A stretch of DNA of 64,000 nt from Sphingomonas oleivorans (lineage in GTDB: Bacteria > Pseudomonadota > Alphaproteobacteria > Sphingomonadales > Sphingomonadaceae). The notes below the pieces were generated by a model. That model saw nothing but the letters and a program-made list of their open reading frames with translations, did not search any database and was not told where the DNA came from. A program made the position numbers and the translations under genes. Positions 1 to 8,998 of this stretch are shown here, in pieces. The DNA is taken from contig NZ_NWBU01000007.1 of assembly GCF_003050615.1 (NCBI RefSeq), positions 186,001 to 250,000 on the forward strand. Direction: 5' to 3'. Positions within the stretch are counted from its first letter, which is position 1. Each line of letters begins with the position of its first letter.

Positions 1-122
1 TCGATCATCCTGAGGCCGATCTCCGCGCTTTCCGCCTCCGCCATTTCGGCGCCTGCGACGCGCAGCATGTCCTTCACCACACGCCGGTTCATGGGATCAT
101 CTTCGACGAAGAGAATTTGCAT
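1..122 (-). CDS. Response regulator receiver domain, partial at window edge
   Basis: Reading leftward from ATG at 120-122, the peptide begins MQILFVEDDPMNRRVVKDML, a typical receiver beta-1/alpha-1 with the acidic pair (EDD) that binds Mg2+. The window cuts it after about 40 residues, so the phosphoacceptor Asp and any output domain are not visible. It lies 69 bases downstream of the hybrid histidine kinase on the same strand and is probably its partner or part of the same operon. Receiver identity is seen in the sequence; the pairing is inferred from position. Confidence 0.75.
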   Translation of the reverse strand, partial: MQILFVEDDPMNRRVVKDMLRVAGAEMAEAESAEIGLRMI

Positions 123-191
123 GTGGCGCCTATGGACCCCCCGCCCGAATCGCAACAGGATCGTCTTAACAATCTCGTCGCATTTGCACAG

Positions 192-2723
192 CTATTCGGC
201 GGCCGCTTGATGCGGCTCGGACACCGAAATTCGGGCCGTTTCGCGGCCGTTCCAGATGGACTGGAGCGCGGCGGCAAGCTCGCCCGCCGCGATCGGCTTC
301 AGAAGGATCTGGTCCACGCCGGCCTGCAGCAGCGCGGCGCGCCGTTCCTCGCCCGGATCCTGGCACCACAGGCTGAGCCGCGCGCGCCCGGCCGCTTCCA
401 GGATCGTCCGCACCGGGCCCGTCGGATCCTCCCCCTCGGCGGCGATCGAGCCTGTCTCCGCAAGGATATGGTCGAAATGGCCGGCGCCGAGGGCCGCGAG
501 CGCTCCGCCGAGATCGGCGACCACCTCGATCGAGCGGACCTGCCCCGCCAGCACCGCGCGCAGCACGCTCTGGGTGAGGGGGTTCGCCTCGATCAGCAGC
601 AGCGCGCATTCCGCCAGGCTCTCGGGTCGAGCGCTTTCCGTGGGCGTCATCGCCGCCGGCGCATCGGCCGTCAGGCTGCGGGTGAGCGGAAGGTCGAGCA
701 TGAAGATCGATCCCGTGCCGAGATTGCTCGAAACGCCGATGTCGCCGCCCATCGCCTGGGCCAGATTGCGGCAGATGGCGAGGCCGAGACCCGTGCCGCC
801 GTGCCGCCGCGTCATGCCCCCGTCCACTTGGCGGAAGGATTCGAAAATCTCCTCCAACTGGTCCGCCGGAATGCCGCTGCCGCTGTCCGCGACGTCGAGC
901 AGCAGCCGTTCGCCGCCGTCGCGCATCTCGCAGCGCACCGTCAGCGAGACGAATCCGGCATCGGTGAATTTCAGCGCGTTGGACATGAGGTTGAAGACGA
1001 TCTGGCGCAGCCGCGTCTCATCCTCGACAATTCGTTCGGGGCAGTCCTCCAGGTCAATCCTAAGATCGACGCCCTTGGCGGCGGCCTGCCCCCGCCAGAG
1101 ATGCGCCGCATCCTCCAGCACGCGCCGCAGGTCCATGTCGTCGCGATGAATGGTGAGATGGCCCGTCTCCATCTTCGCGACGTCGAGAATATCGTCGACG
1201 AGCGCGCGCATCGTTTCGCCCGCGCCATGGACCAGCTCGATCTTCTCGCGCAGGTCGGATGCGACCTGCCGGTCGGCCAATATCACCTGCGTCATGCCGA
1301 GAATGCCGTTCAGGGGGGTGCGGATCTCATGGCTGGTGGTCGCGAGAAATTCGGTCTTGGCCTTCAGCGCCTTTGCCAGCGCCTGGTTCGCCTCGCTGAG
1401 GCCGGCATTGGCGGCACGCACCTCGTTGCGGCTGCGCCTGATCCTGAAAAAGCCAAAGGACAGCAGCGAGAAGACGATCACGGCCGTCGTCAGAAACCCT
1501 GCCAAGACCGTCGCATGCAATCGTTCGCGCGACCGGGCGAGCAGGATGTCACGTTGAAGCTGGCCTGCCTTGAGCCGCGCGATCCGGAGGTCCTGATTGG
1601 CGAAATCGAAACGCGCGGCCATCAGCGCGGCGTTGGTGGACGCCGCAAGCGTGCGCGCTTCGTCGTCCAGCCGCTTATAGGCTTCGAGATGCGCGAGCGC
1701 GAGCTCATTCCGATCGAGCGCGGCATAGACATTATAGGCCGTCTCGTGAAAGTCGCGATAGGGCAGGCTGGTCCTGCCGATCTCGATGCCCTCAAATGCC
1801 CGATCCAGCAGCCGCGCCGCCTGTTCCATCTGCCCGCGCTTCGCCGCCGCCTGTGCAGCAACGCCCCAGAGGAACGGCTTCCATCCGGCGGCCGAGGGAT
1901 TGCGATCCGCGATGCGGAAGCCGCGGGCGATATTGGCTTCAGCCGCGGCGAGCTTGCCGCCCAGAAGCTGCACTTGTGCGATGTTCGTCAGGATCCGTGC
2001 TTCGAGAAGGGGGCTGGCAAGCTCCGTCGCCGCGCGCAGCGCCAGCCGGGATTCGCTCTCCGCCTCGCCGAACCGACCCAGCTCCTTCAGGGCGAAGGCG
2101 CGGTTGTTGTGCACGGAGAGCGTCAGCGAGGGATCGCCGTCATAGATTTCAGACGACTGGGCGAAATATTTGAGGACGCGGGGATAATCGCCTGCGTCGG
2201 CATAGATGGAGCCGATATTCTGCAGCGCGATCGCCTGGCTGCGCGGATCATTGGCAGCGCGGAAGATGTCGTGCGCGCGCTGGAAATCCTGAAGCGCAGG
2301 CTGGATCCGCCCCAATACGGCGAAGAGCGCGCCGCGCGACATTGCAAGATCGCCATGCAGCTTCGATCCGGGATGGATGCTGGATATGGCGTGCAGCGCT
2401 TCTTCGAGGAGGGGCTCGGCCTTTTCGGGCTGATTGAGCCGGATCAAAGCCTCGCCACAAAGCCATTGCGCCGTCGCGATGGCGATGGTGCGTTCGCGTT
2501 CATAGGGAATGGTGCGCGCCGCCGTGAGCGCGTCGCGCGCGCCGCGCAACGCCGTCTCGGGGTCCGTCATCATCGCCTTCTTGGCGGAAGCGATCCGGCT
2601 GTCGAACTGTCGCCCCGGCGAGCTGGCCGTCTCCGGGGGGCTTGGATGCTGCGCGCGCACGGAAACGCCGCTGCCCATAAGCAGAGCAAGGACCAGACAG
2701 GTCATGACGGCGTGGCGCTTCAC
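192..2723 (-). CDS. TPR-containing membrane hybrid histidine kinase with degenerate receiver
   Basis: About 843 residues. The order is: N-terminal signal or membrane segment, a helical TPR-like region (residues about 80-360), one transmembrane helix (about 406-426), a coiled linker, HisKA with TSHEIRTPLNGILGM (His at about 465), and HATPase_c with DTGSG-like G1 (DSGSGIP) and GTGLGL. The C-terminal domain looks like a receiver but has lost the acidic pair (LLIEAN instead of LLxDDN) and carries Glu at the phosphoacceptor position (HILAE); the distal Lys (LLKP) is kept. I chose the GTG at 2721-2723 because GGAGGAGGA lies 6 bases before it; the ATG eight codons upstream overlaps that ribosome site. 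The TPR sensor suggests periplasmic peptide or protein sensing, which is inference. It lies 74 bases downstream of the subtilase gene. Confidence 0.88.
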   Translation of the reverse strand: MKRHAVMTCLVLALLMGSGVSVRAQHPSPPETASSPGRQFDSRIASAKKAMMTDPETALRGARDALTAARTIPYERERTIAIATAQWLCGEALIRLNQPEKAEPLLEEALHAISSIHPGSKLHGDLAMSRGALFAVLGRIQPALQDFQRAHDIFRAANDPRSQAIALQNIGSIYADAGDYPRVLKYFAQSSEIYDGDPSLTLSVHNNRAFALKELGRFGEAESESRLALRAATELASPLLEARILTNIAQVQLLGGKLAAAEANIARGFRIADRNPSAAGWKPFLWGVAAQAAAKRGQMEQAARLLDRAFEGIEIGRTSLPYRDFHETAYNVYAALDRNELALAHLEAYKRLDDEARTLAASTNAALMAARFDFANQDLRIARLKAGQLQRDILLARSRERLHATVLAGFLTTAVIVFSLLSFGFFRIRRSRNEVRAANAGLSEANQALAKALKAKTEFLATTSHEIRTPLNGILGMTQVILADRQVASDLREKIELVHGAGETMRALVDDILDVAKMETGHLTIHRDDMDLRRVLEDAAHLWRGQAAAKGVDLRIDLEDCPERIVEDETRLRQIVFNLMSNALKFTDAGFVSLTVRCEMRDGGERLLLDVADSGSGIPADQLEEIFESFRQVDGGMTRRHGGTGLGLAICRNLAQAMGGDIGVSSNLGTGSIFMLDLPLTRSLTADAPAAMTPTESARPESLAECALLLIEANPLTQSVLRAVLAGQVRSIEVVADLGGALAALGAGHFDHILAETGSIAAEGEDPTGPVRTILEAAGRARLSLWCQDPGEERRAALLQAGVDQILLKPIAAGELAAALQSIWNGRETARISVSEPHQAAAE

Positions 2724-2796
2724 GCTAACTCCTCCTCCCCATCTCATACCGCCTGGGCGGCATGGAAGGCAAAGTCTAGGCTACGCCGTCAAACCG

Positions 2797-5664
2797 TCAG
2801 AAGCCGAAACGCAGCCGTCCTCCGACAATATAGTTCGCGCTCGCCTGCGTCGTGGCGCCGGGGCGCAGATGTGCCCGGCCGAACAGGCTCATCTCGCCGG
2901 TGCCGTTGAACATCGATCGGCCATAGAGGAATTCCGCGACATATTGCCGCTGGCCGGTGGCGATATCGACGCTGTTCGTCACCGGGCCGATCTCGCCCGT
3001 CTGGCGATCGATCACCTGCACGCTGGTATAATCGAGCTTGCCATGTTCGAGATACATGGGCTGCGACATGCTGAACCGCGCGCGGTCGCGGCCGTCGAAG
3101 ATCTTCTCCTTGGTGAGCGCCACCTCATAGGAAGAGGAGATCAGCCCGCCATCGCCAACCGCGATATTCTGCTTGCCCGCATCATTCTGCTGCGTGCGGC
3201 CGATCGTGCCCGATCCGGACAGGCTGAGATCGCCGCTGAGCGCGATTTCCGCCCCGAAGGTGACGCCGTCGGTAGTGGAACCGTTCGCGAAATCGGTGGG
3301 ATCGATCGACTGGACGCCGAGCAGCGAGTTGCTCTCGCGCAGCCGCGTGATGCTGCCGCTCAGCGTCACCCGGTCATTGGCGCGATAGCGGACCGAGACA
3401 TGCTGCGCGCCCGCTTCATAGGGATCGACCCCGGCGAGCGTGAGCTGCTCCATGATCGGCCGGTTGTTGAGGTCGCGGATCAGCTTACGCTGCGTCGCGC
3501 CGGCCGAGACCGACCAGCGGCTGGAAAGCGCGAGATTGATATTGGCATAGCCGCCGCCCGACGCCATTCCGAGCAGCGGGTTCACGCCGCCGAACGCGCT
3601 GTCATAATCGGAGACGAGGCCGAAGCCCTCATGGCCGCCGAGCGCCACCGCGCCGTCGCCATAGCCGAAGCGGAACGCCGCCTTGTCGTCCGGCGCGCTC
3701 ACTTCCAGCGAGGACTGGTAGGGCAGGTTGCTCTGCCGATAGCCGAGCATCGGCGTGCGCGGCGCGATCGACATGGTGATGTTGAAGCCATAGGGATTGC
3801 TGACCGGCGCGCTGTAGCTGGCGAAGCTGTTGAAGCCCTTCCGGCTGCCGGCGAAGCCCGTCTTCATCCAGTCGGTCATGCGGCTGTAGATATAGGTCTG
3901 GAACTGCTCGTAGCTGCCATTGGCCGAGAGCACAGACTGGCCGACCAGCTTGGACGAGAGCGGGATGGCGAAGTCGCGGAAGGTGCTGCCGATCCGCTCG
4001 AAGGCATAGAAATAGGTGCCGTTGACTTCCCACTTTTCCTGCACGCCGGCGGTGCGGATGCTGGTGGCGGACTGTTCCTTCAGCTGGCCATTTTCATATT
4101 GATACCAGCGCAGATTGTTGAAATTGAGCGGGGACTGGGACGCGGTCACGTCGAGCAGGCCGACGCCATAGACTTCGTCGACGCCCGGCGCGCCGAGATC
4201 GCGGGCCGATTTCAGGACGATGTCGACGCTTTCCTTCGGATGCCTGGCGAGCCACGGCCAGCGATCGTGCAGCAGTGCGATCGTGCCCGAGACGAGCGGT
4301 GCTGCGAAGGAGGTGCCGGAGGCGCGCGTGACGCCGCCCTTGTCGTCGGACACCAGGATGAACTCGCCGGGGGCCACGATGAAGCGATTCTTCAGCTCGT
4401 TGCCGGGCTTGCAGACGCCCTGGTCGAGCAGGCAGGCCGAACCCGGCTTGTTCGAGAAATAGGAAATCTCCTCGGTCGGATCGACCGAGCCCACCACGAT
4501 CAGATTGGGATTGGTGGCGAAGTTCCAGTCGACATTCTGCGTCTGGCTGACGCCTTCGTTACCCGCAGCGATCACGAACACGCTGCTGCGGGCGGCCCGG
4601 GCGACTTCCGGATCGGAGAAGACGCGGTTCCAGTCCGGATGCAGCGTCCAATCCGGCACGCCCAGCGACATGTTGATGATGCTGGCGCCGTTCTGGCTGA
4701 GCGCCAGCACACCGTTGCGGACATCCTCCCAGCTCGCCGTGCCGCTGCTGTCGAACGGGTTGTAGGCAACGACCGAAGCCTTGGGCGCGATGCCCATCAC
4801 GCCCTTGCCGTCATGCGCCGAGACGAGCAGGCTCGCGACCGCGGCGCCATGGCCGTTGCTGAAATCCGACACGCCATCATAGCGGGTGATGCTGCCCTGA
4901 AGGTCTTTGTCCTTCACGCTGAAATCGAGCAGGCCGATGACGCTGTCCTTGCCCTCGCCCTGGATCTGGGTGAGCGCGGGGTTCCAGTTGATGGTCGTCA
5001 TCCAGTGATCGACATGGTCGACCCCGGAATATTGCATCAGCCCATCATACCAGTCGAGATAGAAGAGCGCGCGCTGGGCATCGTTGAACCCCTCCAGCGA
5101 GGCGGGATTATTGGGATCGATGCCATATTTGCTGAGCAGCGCGTCCGCGAAGCCTTCGTTGAAGGATTTGCCGGTCTTGGCCTGCACCGCGGCGCCCCAG
5201 AAGTCCGCCGATTTGCTGACGAGGCTGCCGATCTCGCCGGCGATCGCCGGCGTGTCGCCTTCCTGCGCGTCGAAGGGATGGAGCTCGTTCCAGAAGGCGC
5301 CGATCTCGCCCCAGCCGGGCGTGACGCCGTCCGCATTGGCACCATATGGATGGATCGTGCCCCAGAAAGGCTTGATCTCTTCCTCGCTGCCGAACGGGCG
5401 GATGATCCCGTAAAAGGGACGGATAATTCCGTAGAAAGGCCGGATTATGCCGTAGAACGGACGGATGATTCCGTAGAAGGGACGGATGATCCCGTAAAAG
5501 GGGCGGATGATCCCATAGCGCGGCTGCACGGGCTTGCTTGCGACGGTGCTGGTTGCGATCGTCGTGTCGCCCTCGGCCGACAAGGCGGGCGCTGCGGCAA
5601 GGGCCGTCGTGGCCATGGCACATATGGCGAGCGTGCGACGAAAATAGCGCTTGTCGAGCGGCAT
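2797..5664 (-). CDS. S8 (subtilase) serine peptidase with YGIIRPF repeats and beta-barrel-like C-terminus
   Basis: About 955 residues. A signal peptide (MPLDKRYFRR, then a hydrophobic run ending ALSA) is followed by six perfect YGIIRPF heptads (residues about 50-91) and degenerate W-G-x-I-x-x-F/Y copies up to about 132. The peptidase domain has Asp247 (IGLLDFSV), His272 (NGHGAAVASL), oxyanion Asn369 (AAGNEG) and Ser452 (ASGTSFAAP), so the S8 triad is complete. The last 300 residues are rich in Gly and alternating beta strands and end in RLRFGF, with a terminal Phe as in outer-membrane barrels; an autotransporter-like role is inferred. The ATG at 5662-5664 has AGGGGA upstream; the in-frame ATG at 5718 would put 18 polar residues before the signal peptide. 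The substrate is unknown. Confidence 0.85.
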   Translation of the reverse strand: MPLDKRYFRRTLAICAMATTALAAAPALSAEGDTTIATSTVASKPVQPRYGIIRPFYGIIRPFYGIIRPFYGIIRPFYGIIRPFYGIIRPFGSEEEIKPFWGTIHPYGANADGVTPGWGEIGAFWNELHPFDAQEGDTPAIAGEIGSLVSKSADFWGAAVQAKTGKSFNEGFADALLSKYGIDPNNPASLEGFNDAQRALFYLDWYDGLMQYSGVDHVDHWMTTINWNPALTQIQGEGKDSVIGLLDFSVKDKDLQGSITRYDGVSDFSNGHGAAVASLLVSAHDGKGVMGIAPKASVVAYNPFDSSGTASWEDVRNGVLALSQNGASIINMSLGVPDWTLHPDWNRVFSDPEVARAARSSVFVIAAGNEGVSQTQNVDWNFATNPNLIVVGSVDPTEEISYFSNKPGSACLLDQGVCKPGNELKNRFIVAPGEFILVSDDKGGVTRASGTSFAAPLVSGTIALLHDRWPWLARHPKESVDIVLKSARDLGAPGVDEVYGVGLLDVTASQSPLNFNNLRWYQYENGQLKEQSATSIRTAGVQEKWEVNGTYFYAFERIGSTFRDFAIPLSSKLVGQSVLSANGSYEQFQTYIYSRMTDWMKTGFAGSRKGFNSFASYSAPVSNPYGFNITMSIAPRTPMLGYRQSNLPYQSSLEVSAPDDKAAFRFGYGDGAVALGGHEGFGLVSDYDSAFGGVNPLLGMASGGGYANINLALSSRWSVSAGATQRKLIRDLNNRPIMEQLTLAGVDPYEAGAQHVSVRYRANDRVTLSGSITRLRESNSLLGVQSIDPTDFANGSTTDGVTFGAEIALSGDLSLSGSGTIGRTQQNDAGKQNIAVGDGGLISSSYEVALTKEKIFDGRDRARFSMSQPMYLEHGKLDYTSVQVIDRQTGEIGPVTNSVDIATGQRQYVAEFLYGRSMFNGTGEMSLFGRAHLRPGATTQASANYIVGGRLRFGF
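5392..5517 (-). repeat. Six tandem 21-bp units encoding YGIIRPF
   Basis: Six consecutive in-frame 21-base units, each translating to YGIIRPF. The units differ at third codon positions (for example ATC/ATT, TTT/TTC, CGT/CGG/CGC) yet the peptide is identical, which suggests selection on the protein rather than very recent duplication. They lie just after the signal peptide of the S8 peptidase. Confidence 0.95.
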
Positions 5665-5798
5665 GGTTCGGTCCCCTGTTTCCGGTTTCCCCACCGGACC
5701 ATTAGTCGAAATCTTCAAAGCGTTAAGCGGACAATGTTAAGAAACGATTAATAGTCGCTTTTCTTTCCGCGCCAAGCCAGATTGTTCTTTAAACGAAA

Positions 5799-7340
5799 CT
5801 ATTTCCAGAAGCTGCCCGGGCGCTTGAAGGTGGGGAGGCTGTGGGGATCGCTTCTGTGATGCTGCCGCGTCAGGAAAGTCTCGAGCTCGTTGATCGGCAG
5901 GGCGCGCGCGATCAGAAAGCCCTGGACGATATCACATCCCATCACGCGCAGCAGGGCGAGCGCCGCCGGCGTCTCGACGCCTTCGGCCGTCACCTCCATC
6001 TCCAGCGCATGGGCGAGCTCGATCGTCGAGCGCACCAGCAGCGGATCGCGATGGCTGCTCGTCAGCCCGGAGATGAACATCTTGTCGATCTTCAGCTCGT
6101 TCGCCGGTAGCGCCTTCAGATAAGCGAGCGAAGAAAGGCCCGAGCCATAATCGTCGATCGCGATCCAGATGCCGGCGTCGGCGAAGGCGCGAAGGTTGCG
6201 CAGCGCGCCATCGGGATCGTCGATCACCGCCGTCTCGGTCACCTCGAAGGCGATCCGCCCATGCGCCTTGCGCACTGTGGCGAGCGCCCAGTCGGCGAAG
6301 CTCTGCTCGGCGAGAAGGCGGCCCGAAATATTGATCGAGAAGGAAATTTCATGGCCTGCGTCGCGCAGGTGTGCCTGATCGCGCAGCGCCTGTTCCAGCA
6401 CCCATTCGGTGAGCGCGCGGATCTGGCCGGTTTCCTCGGCAAGCGGGATGAACTGATCGGGCGGGATCACGCCGCGTTCGGAATGGCGCCAGCGCAGCAG
6501 CGCCTCCACCCCGTCGACATGATTGGTGCGCGCCCTGAGCTTGGGCTGGTAGCAGAGGAACATCTGATCCTGCGCCAGCGCGCCGCGCAGATCGCGCATC
6601 AGTGCCAGCCGATCCGAAAGATCGGCATGATCCTGCATGCTGAACAGGGTGAGCTTGGCGTGCAGGTCCTGCGCACGCGCGAGCGCGAGCTCGGCATGTT
6701 CGATCAGCGCGGCCTCGCTGGCGCCGCTCTCGTCCGATCCGGCGAAGCCGATGGTGACGGTGAGCTGGAGCATATGGCCGCCAAGGTCCAGCCGCTGTTC
6801 GAGCTTTCTCACGAGCCGCGTCAGCTCGGCTTCCGCGGCGCGGCAGTCGGCGGCGTCGAAGCCGAACTCGATCGTCGTCCGGCCAAGCCGGCCCAGCCGG
6901 GCGCCGGGCATATTCTGGCGGATGCGCTTGCCGAGCTCGCGCACCGCATCGCCGGCAAGAGCATAGCCGATCTTGTGGCGCAGATCGGCGAAACCGTCGA
7001 TGCCGACGATGGCGACGAAGAGCTGCATCTCCGTCGCGCTCTCCGCGCCTATGAGCGACGTGCGGTTGAGCAGTCCTTCCATCAGGTCGGTCGAGCCGCG
7101 CCGGTTCTCACCGAAACGCTGGTCGGCCAGCGTCTGCGCCAGCAGGTTGAAGCTCGTCGCCGATTCGGAGCGATGGGGATTGAGGCGGATGGCCGTATCG
7201 CCCGCGACGAGCCGGTCGATCGCCTTCTGGAGCAGCGCCGCTTCCCTCTTTCGGGCGCTATGTGCATGGGCGGCCCATCCTGCGAACAGGCCGGTTGCGA
7301 GGCAGAGCGCGATCGCAAGGAAGAGAAGGGAAGGCAGCAC
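5799..7340 (-). CDS. Membrane-anchored GGDEF-EAL protein, probable c-di-GMP phosphodiesterase
   Basis: 513 residues starting at GTG (7338-7340), the first possible start after an in-frame stop. One N-terminal transmembrane helix (residues 3-25) and a short HAMP-like stretch come first. The GGDEF domain follows, whose signature is replaced by GRTTIEF, so cyclase activity is unlikely. The EAL domain keeps the metal and catalytic motifs: [40 protein letters not shown] and the final VQGFL. The expected activity is hydrolysis of c-di-GMP to pGpG at the inner membrane, with the degenerate GGDEF as a possible GTP-sensing module (family knowledge). A TTGAC sequence ends 4 bases before the GTG. Its neighbour downstream is the S8 peptidase, about 135 bases away. 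Confidence 0.9.
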   Translation of the reverse strand: MLPSLLFLAIALCLATGLFAGWAAHAHSARKREAALLQKAIDRLVAGDTAIRLNPHRSESATSFNLLAQTLADQRFGENRRGSTDLMEGLLNRTSLIGAESATEMQLFVAIVGIDGFADLRHKIGYALAGDAVRELGKRIRQNMPGARLGRLGRTTIEFGFDAADCRAAEAELTRLVRKLEQRLDLGGHMLQLTVTIGFAGSDESGASEAALIEHAELALARAQDLHAKLTLFSMQDHADLSDRLALMRDLRGALAQDQMFLCYQPKLRARTNHVDGVEALLRWRHSERGVIPPDQFIPLAEETGQIRALTEWVLEQALRDQAHLRDAGHEISFSINISGRLLAEQSFADWALATVRKAHGRIAFEVTETAVIDDPDGALRNLRAFADAGIWIAIDDYGSGLSSLAYLKALPANELKIDKMFISGLTSSHRDPLLVRSTIELAHALEMEVTAEGVETPAALALLRVMGCDIVQGFLIARALPINELETFLTRQHHRSDPHSLPTFKRPGSFWK

Positions 7341-7490
7341 GCCGTCAAGCTAGCATGTCTGGATAGAAACGTGCGTTAATTTGTGCCTGCCGGCGCTGGC
7401 ACAACCGAGGGCTCGGAACCGGCCAAGCGGATCGATGGGACGCAATGCCGTCGCTCTGTCGCTGGAGCGGACATGAGAGGCGGGCCCGGT

Positions 7491-8903
7491 TCATATCCGG
7501 GCGAGCAGGCTGGAGCGGCGGCCATAGGCGAGATAGACGAACAGCCCGCCGATATTCCACGCCAGGAACCAGAGCTGCGTGCGACTCGGCAGGCTGAGGA
7601 AGAGATAGAGGCAGCCGCCGATCGCGATCGGGCCGACCAGCCAGGCGAGCGGAGTGCGGAATATCCGCCTCCGCCCCGGCTCGCGACGGCGCAGCACGAG
7701 CAGGCAGACCGAGACGGCAGTGAAGGCGGCGAGCGTGCCGGCATTGGCGAGCGCCGCGATCTCGTCGAGGCGCGCGATGCCGGCGAGCGCCGCCACCAGC
7801 GCCGCCGTGATCGCGGTGATGAGGACGGGCGTGCCCGTGCGCGGATTCACCGCGGCGAGGCTGCGCGGCAGCAGTCCGTCGCGTGCCATGACGAAGAAGA
7901 TGCGGCTCTGGCCGTAGAGGAAGGCGAGCAGCACGGTGGGCAGCGCGACCACAGCTGCCGCGGCGATGACGGCCGCCGCCTTGCCCTGGCCTAGCTCGCG
8001 CAGCACCAGCGCCAGCGGCTCGGGGCTCTGCGCGAAAATTGTGTAGCTCAATGCGCCGATCGCGGCGGCGGCGACGATCATATAGATGGCGGTGCAGACG
8101 ATCATCGATCCGACGATGCCGATGGCGAGATCGCGCTCGGGGCGCTTGGTCTCCTCCGCCGCCGTGGAAATGGCGTCAAAGCCGTAGAAGGCGAAGAAGA
8201 TGATCGCGGCGGCTGCCATCACGCCGCGTTCCAGCCCGTTGTGCATCTGCTTGGCGAAGCCATAGGGCATGAACGGCTCGAATCGGGCGGCATCGAAATG
8301 GGGCAGCGCGATCGCGACGAAGACGATCAGCGCGATCACCTTCACGACGACGAGGATGGCGTTGAGCGTAGCGCTCTCCCGCGTGCCGAGCATCAGCAGG
8401 CCCGCCACCACGAAGATGATCGCCACCGCCGGAAGATTGACCAGCCCGCCCGCATGGGGCCCGACGGTGAGCGCCGTCGGCAGATCGAGCCCGAGCCCGG
8501 ACAGGAAGCCCACCGCATAGCCTGACCAGCCGACCGCGACGGCGCTCACCACCAGCGAATATTCGAGGATCAAGCTCCAGCCCACGACCCAGGCGATGAT
8601 CTCGCCCAGCACGGCATAGCTATAGGTATAGGCGCTGCCCGCCGCCGGCATCATCGTCGCCATCTCGGCATAAGCGAGCGCCGCGCAGGCGCAGACGATT
8701 CCGGCGAGCGCGAAGGAGAGGATCACCGCCGGCCCGGCGAGGTTCGCGCCCACGCCGATCAGCGTATAGATGCCCGTGCCGACGATCGCGCCGACGCCGA
8801 GCGCGATCAGATGCGGCCAGGAGAGAGTGGGGATGAGGCGATGATGCTCCTCATGCTGCGTCACCGCATCGAGCGACTTTCGCCGGTTCCACTCCAAGGC
8901 CAC
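7491..8903 (-). CDS. APC-superfamily amino-acid permease (cationic amino-acid transporter type)
   Basis: About 470 residues with roughly twelve hydrophobic helices. The first helix has the APC signature GVGAIVGTGIYTLIG, followed by AGPAVILSFALAG and EMATMMPAAGSAYTYSY, typical of the CAT family. I chose GTG at 8901-8903 (VALEWNRRKS) because GGGGGGAGGAAGC precedes it; an ATG at 8916-8918 overlaps that purine run and has a poorer site. The reading frame stays open far upstream, opposite pxpC, but that part is not coding. It lies 95 bases after pxpC on the same strand, so import of 5-oxoproline or a related amino acid is a reasonable inference, not shown by sequence. Confidence 0.88.
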   Translation of the reverse strand: MALEWNRRKSLDAVTQHEEHHRLIPTLSWPHLIALGVGAIVGTGIYTLIGVGANLAGPAVILSFALAGIVCACAALAYAEMATMMPAAGSAYTYSYAVLGEIIAWVVGWSLILEYSLVVSAVAVGWSGYAVGFLSGLGLDLPTALTVGPHAGGLVNLPAVAIIFVVAGLLMLGTRESATLNAILVVVKVIALIVFVAIALPHFDAARFEPFMPYGFAKQMHNGLERGVMAAAAIIFFAFYGFDAISTAAEETKRPERDLAIGIVGSMIVCTAIYMIVAAAAIGALSYTIFAQSPEPLALVLRELGQGKAAAVIAAAAVVALPTVLLAFLYGQSRIFFVMARDGLLPRSLAAVNPRTGTPVLITAITAALVAALAGIARLDEIAALANAGTLAAFTAVSVCLLVLRRREPGRRRIFRTPLAWLVGPIAIGGCLYLFLSLPSRTQLWFLAWNIGGLFVYLAYGRRSSLLARI

Positions 8904-8931
8904 GCTTCCTCCCCCCATTAAGGTGTATGAG

Positions 8932-8942
8932 GTTCCTAGAAC
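8932..8942. promoter_or_regulatory. Perfect palindrome GTTCCTAGAAC upstream of permease gene
   Basis: An 11-base perfect palindrome lies in the 95-base gap between pxpC and the permease gene, about 29 bases before the permease start. It could be an operator for a local promoter. It lacks the GTTC-N7-GTTC spacing, so it is not an alphaproteobacterial LexA box. Confidence 0.3.
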
Positions 8943-8998
8943 ATTTCGGTGGGGTCGATCCATCCCGTTCTCGGCACGGCGCGCGGAAATCCGGAGGA

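Noticed and set aside
117-2909. A 930-codon open frame on the plus strand opposite the hybrid kinase
   Set aside because: Its composition is Arg/Ala/His-rich with no recognisable domain, and the opposite strand holds a clear kinase with all motifs. It is a GC-rich shadow frame.
2509-5751. A 1080-codon open frame on the plus strand opposite the subtilase
   Set aside because: It lacks domain motifs and a ribosome site, while the minus strand has a signal peptide and a full S8 catalytic triad.
8932-8942. GTTCCTAGAAC considered as a LexA box
   Set aside because: The half-sites are inverted with a 3-base gap instead of the direct repeat GTTC-N7-GTTC used by alphaproteobacterial LexA.
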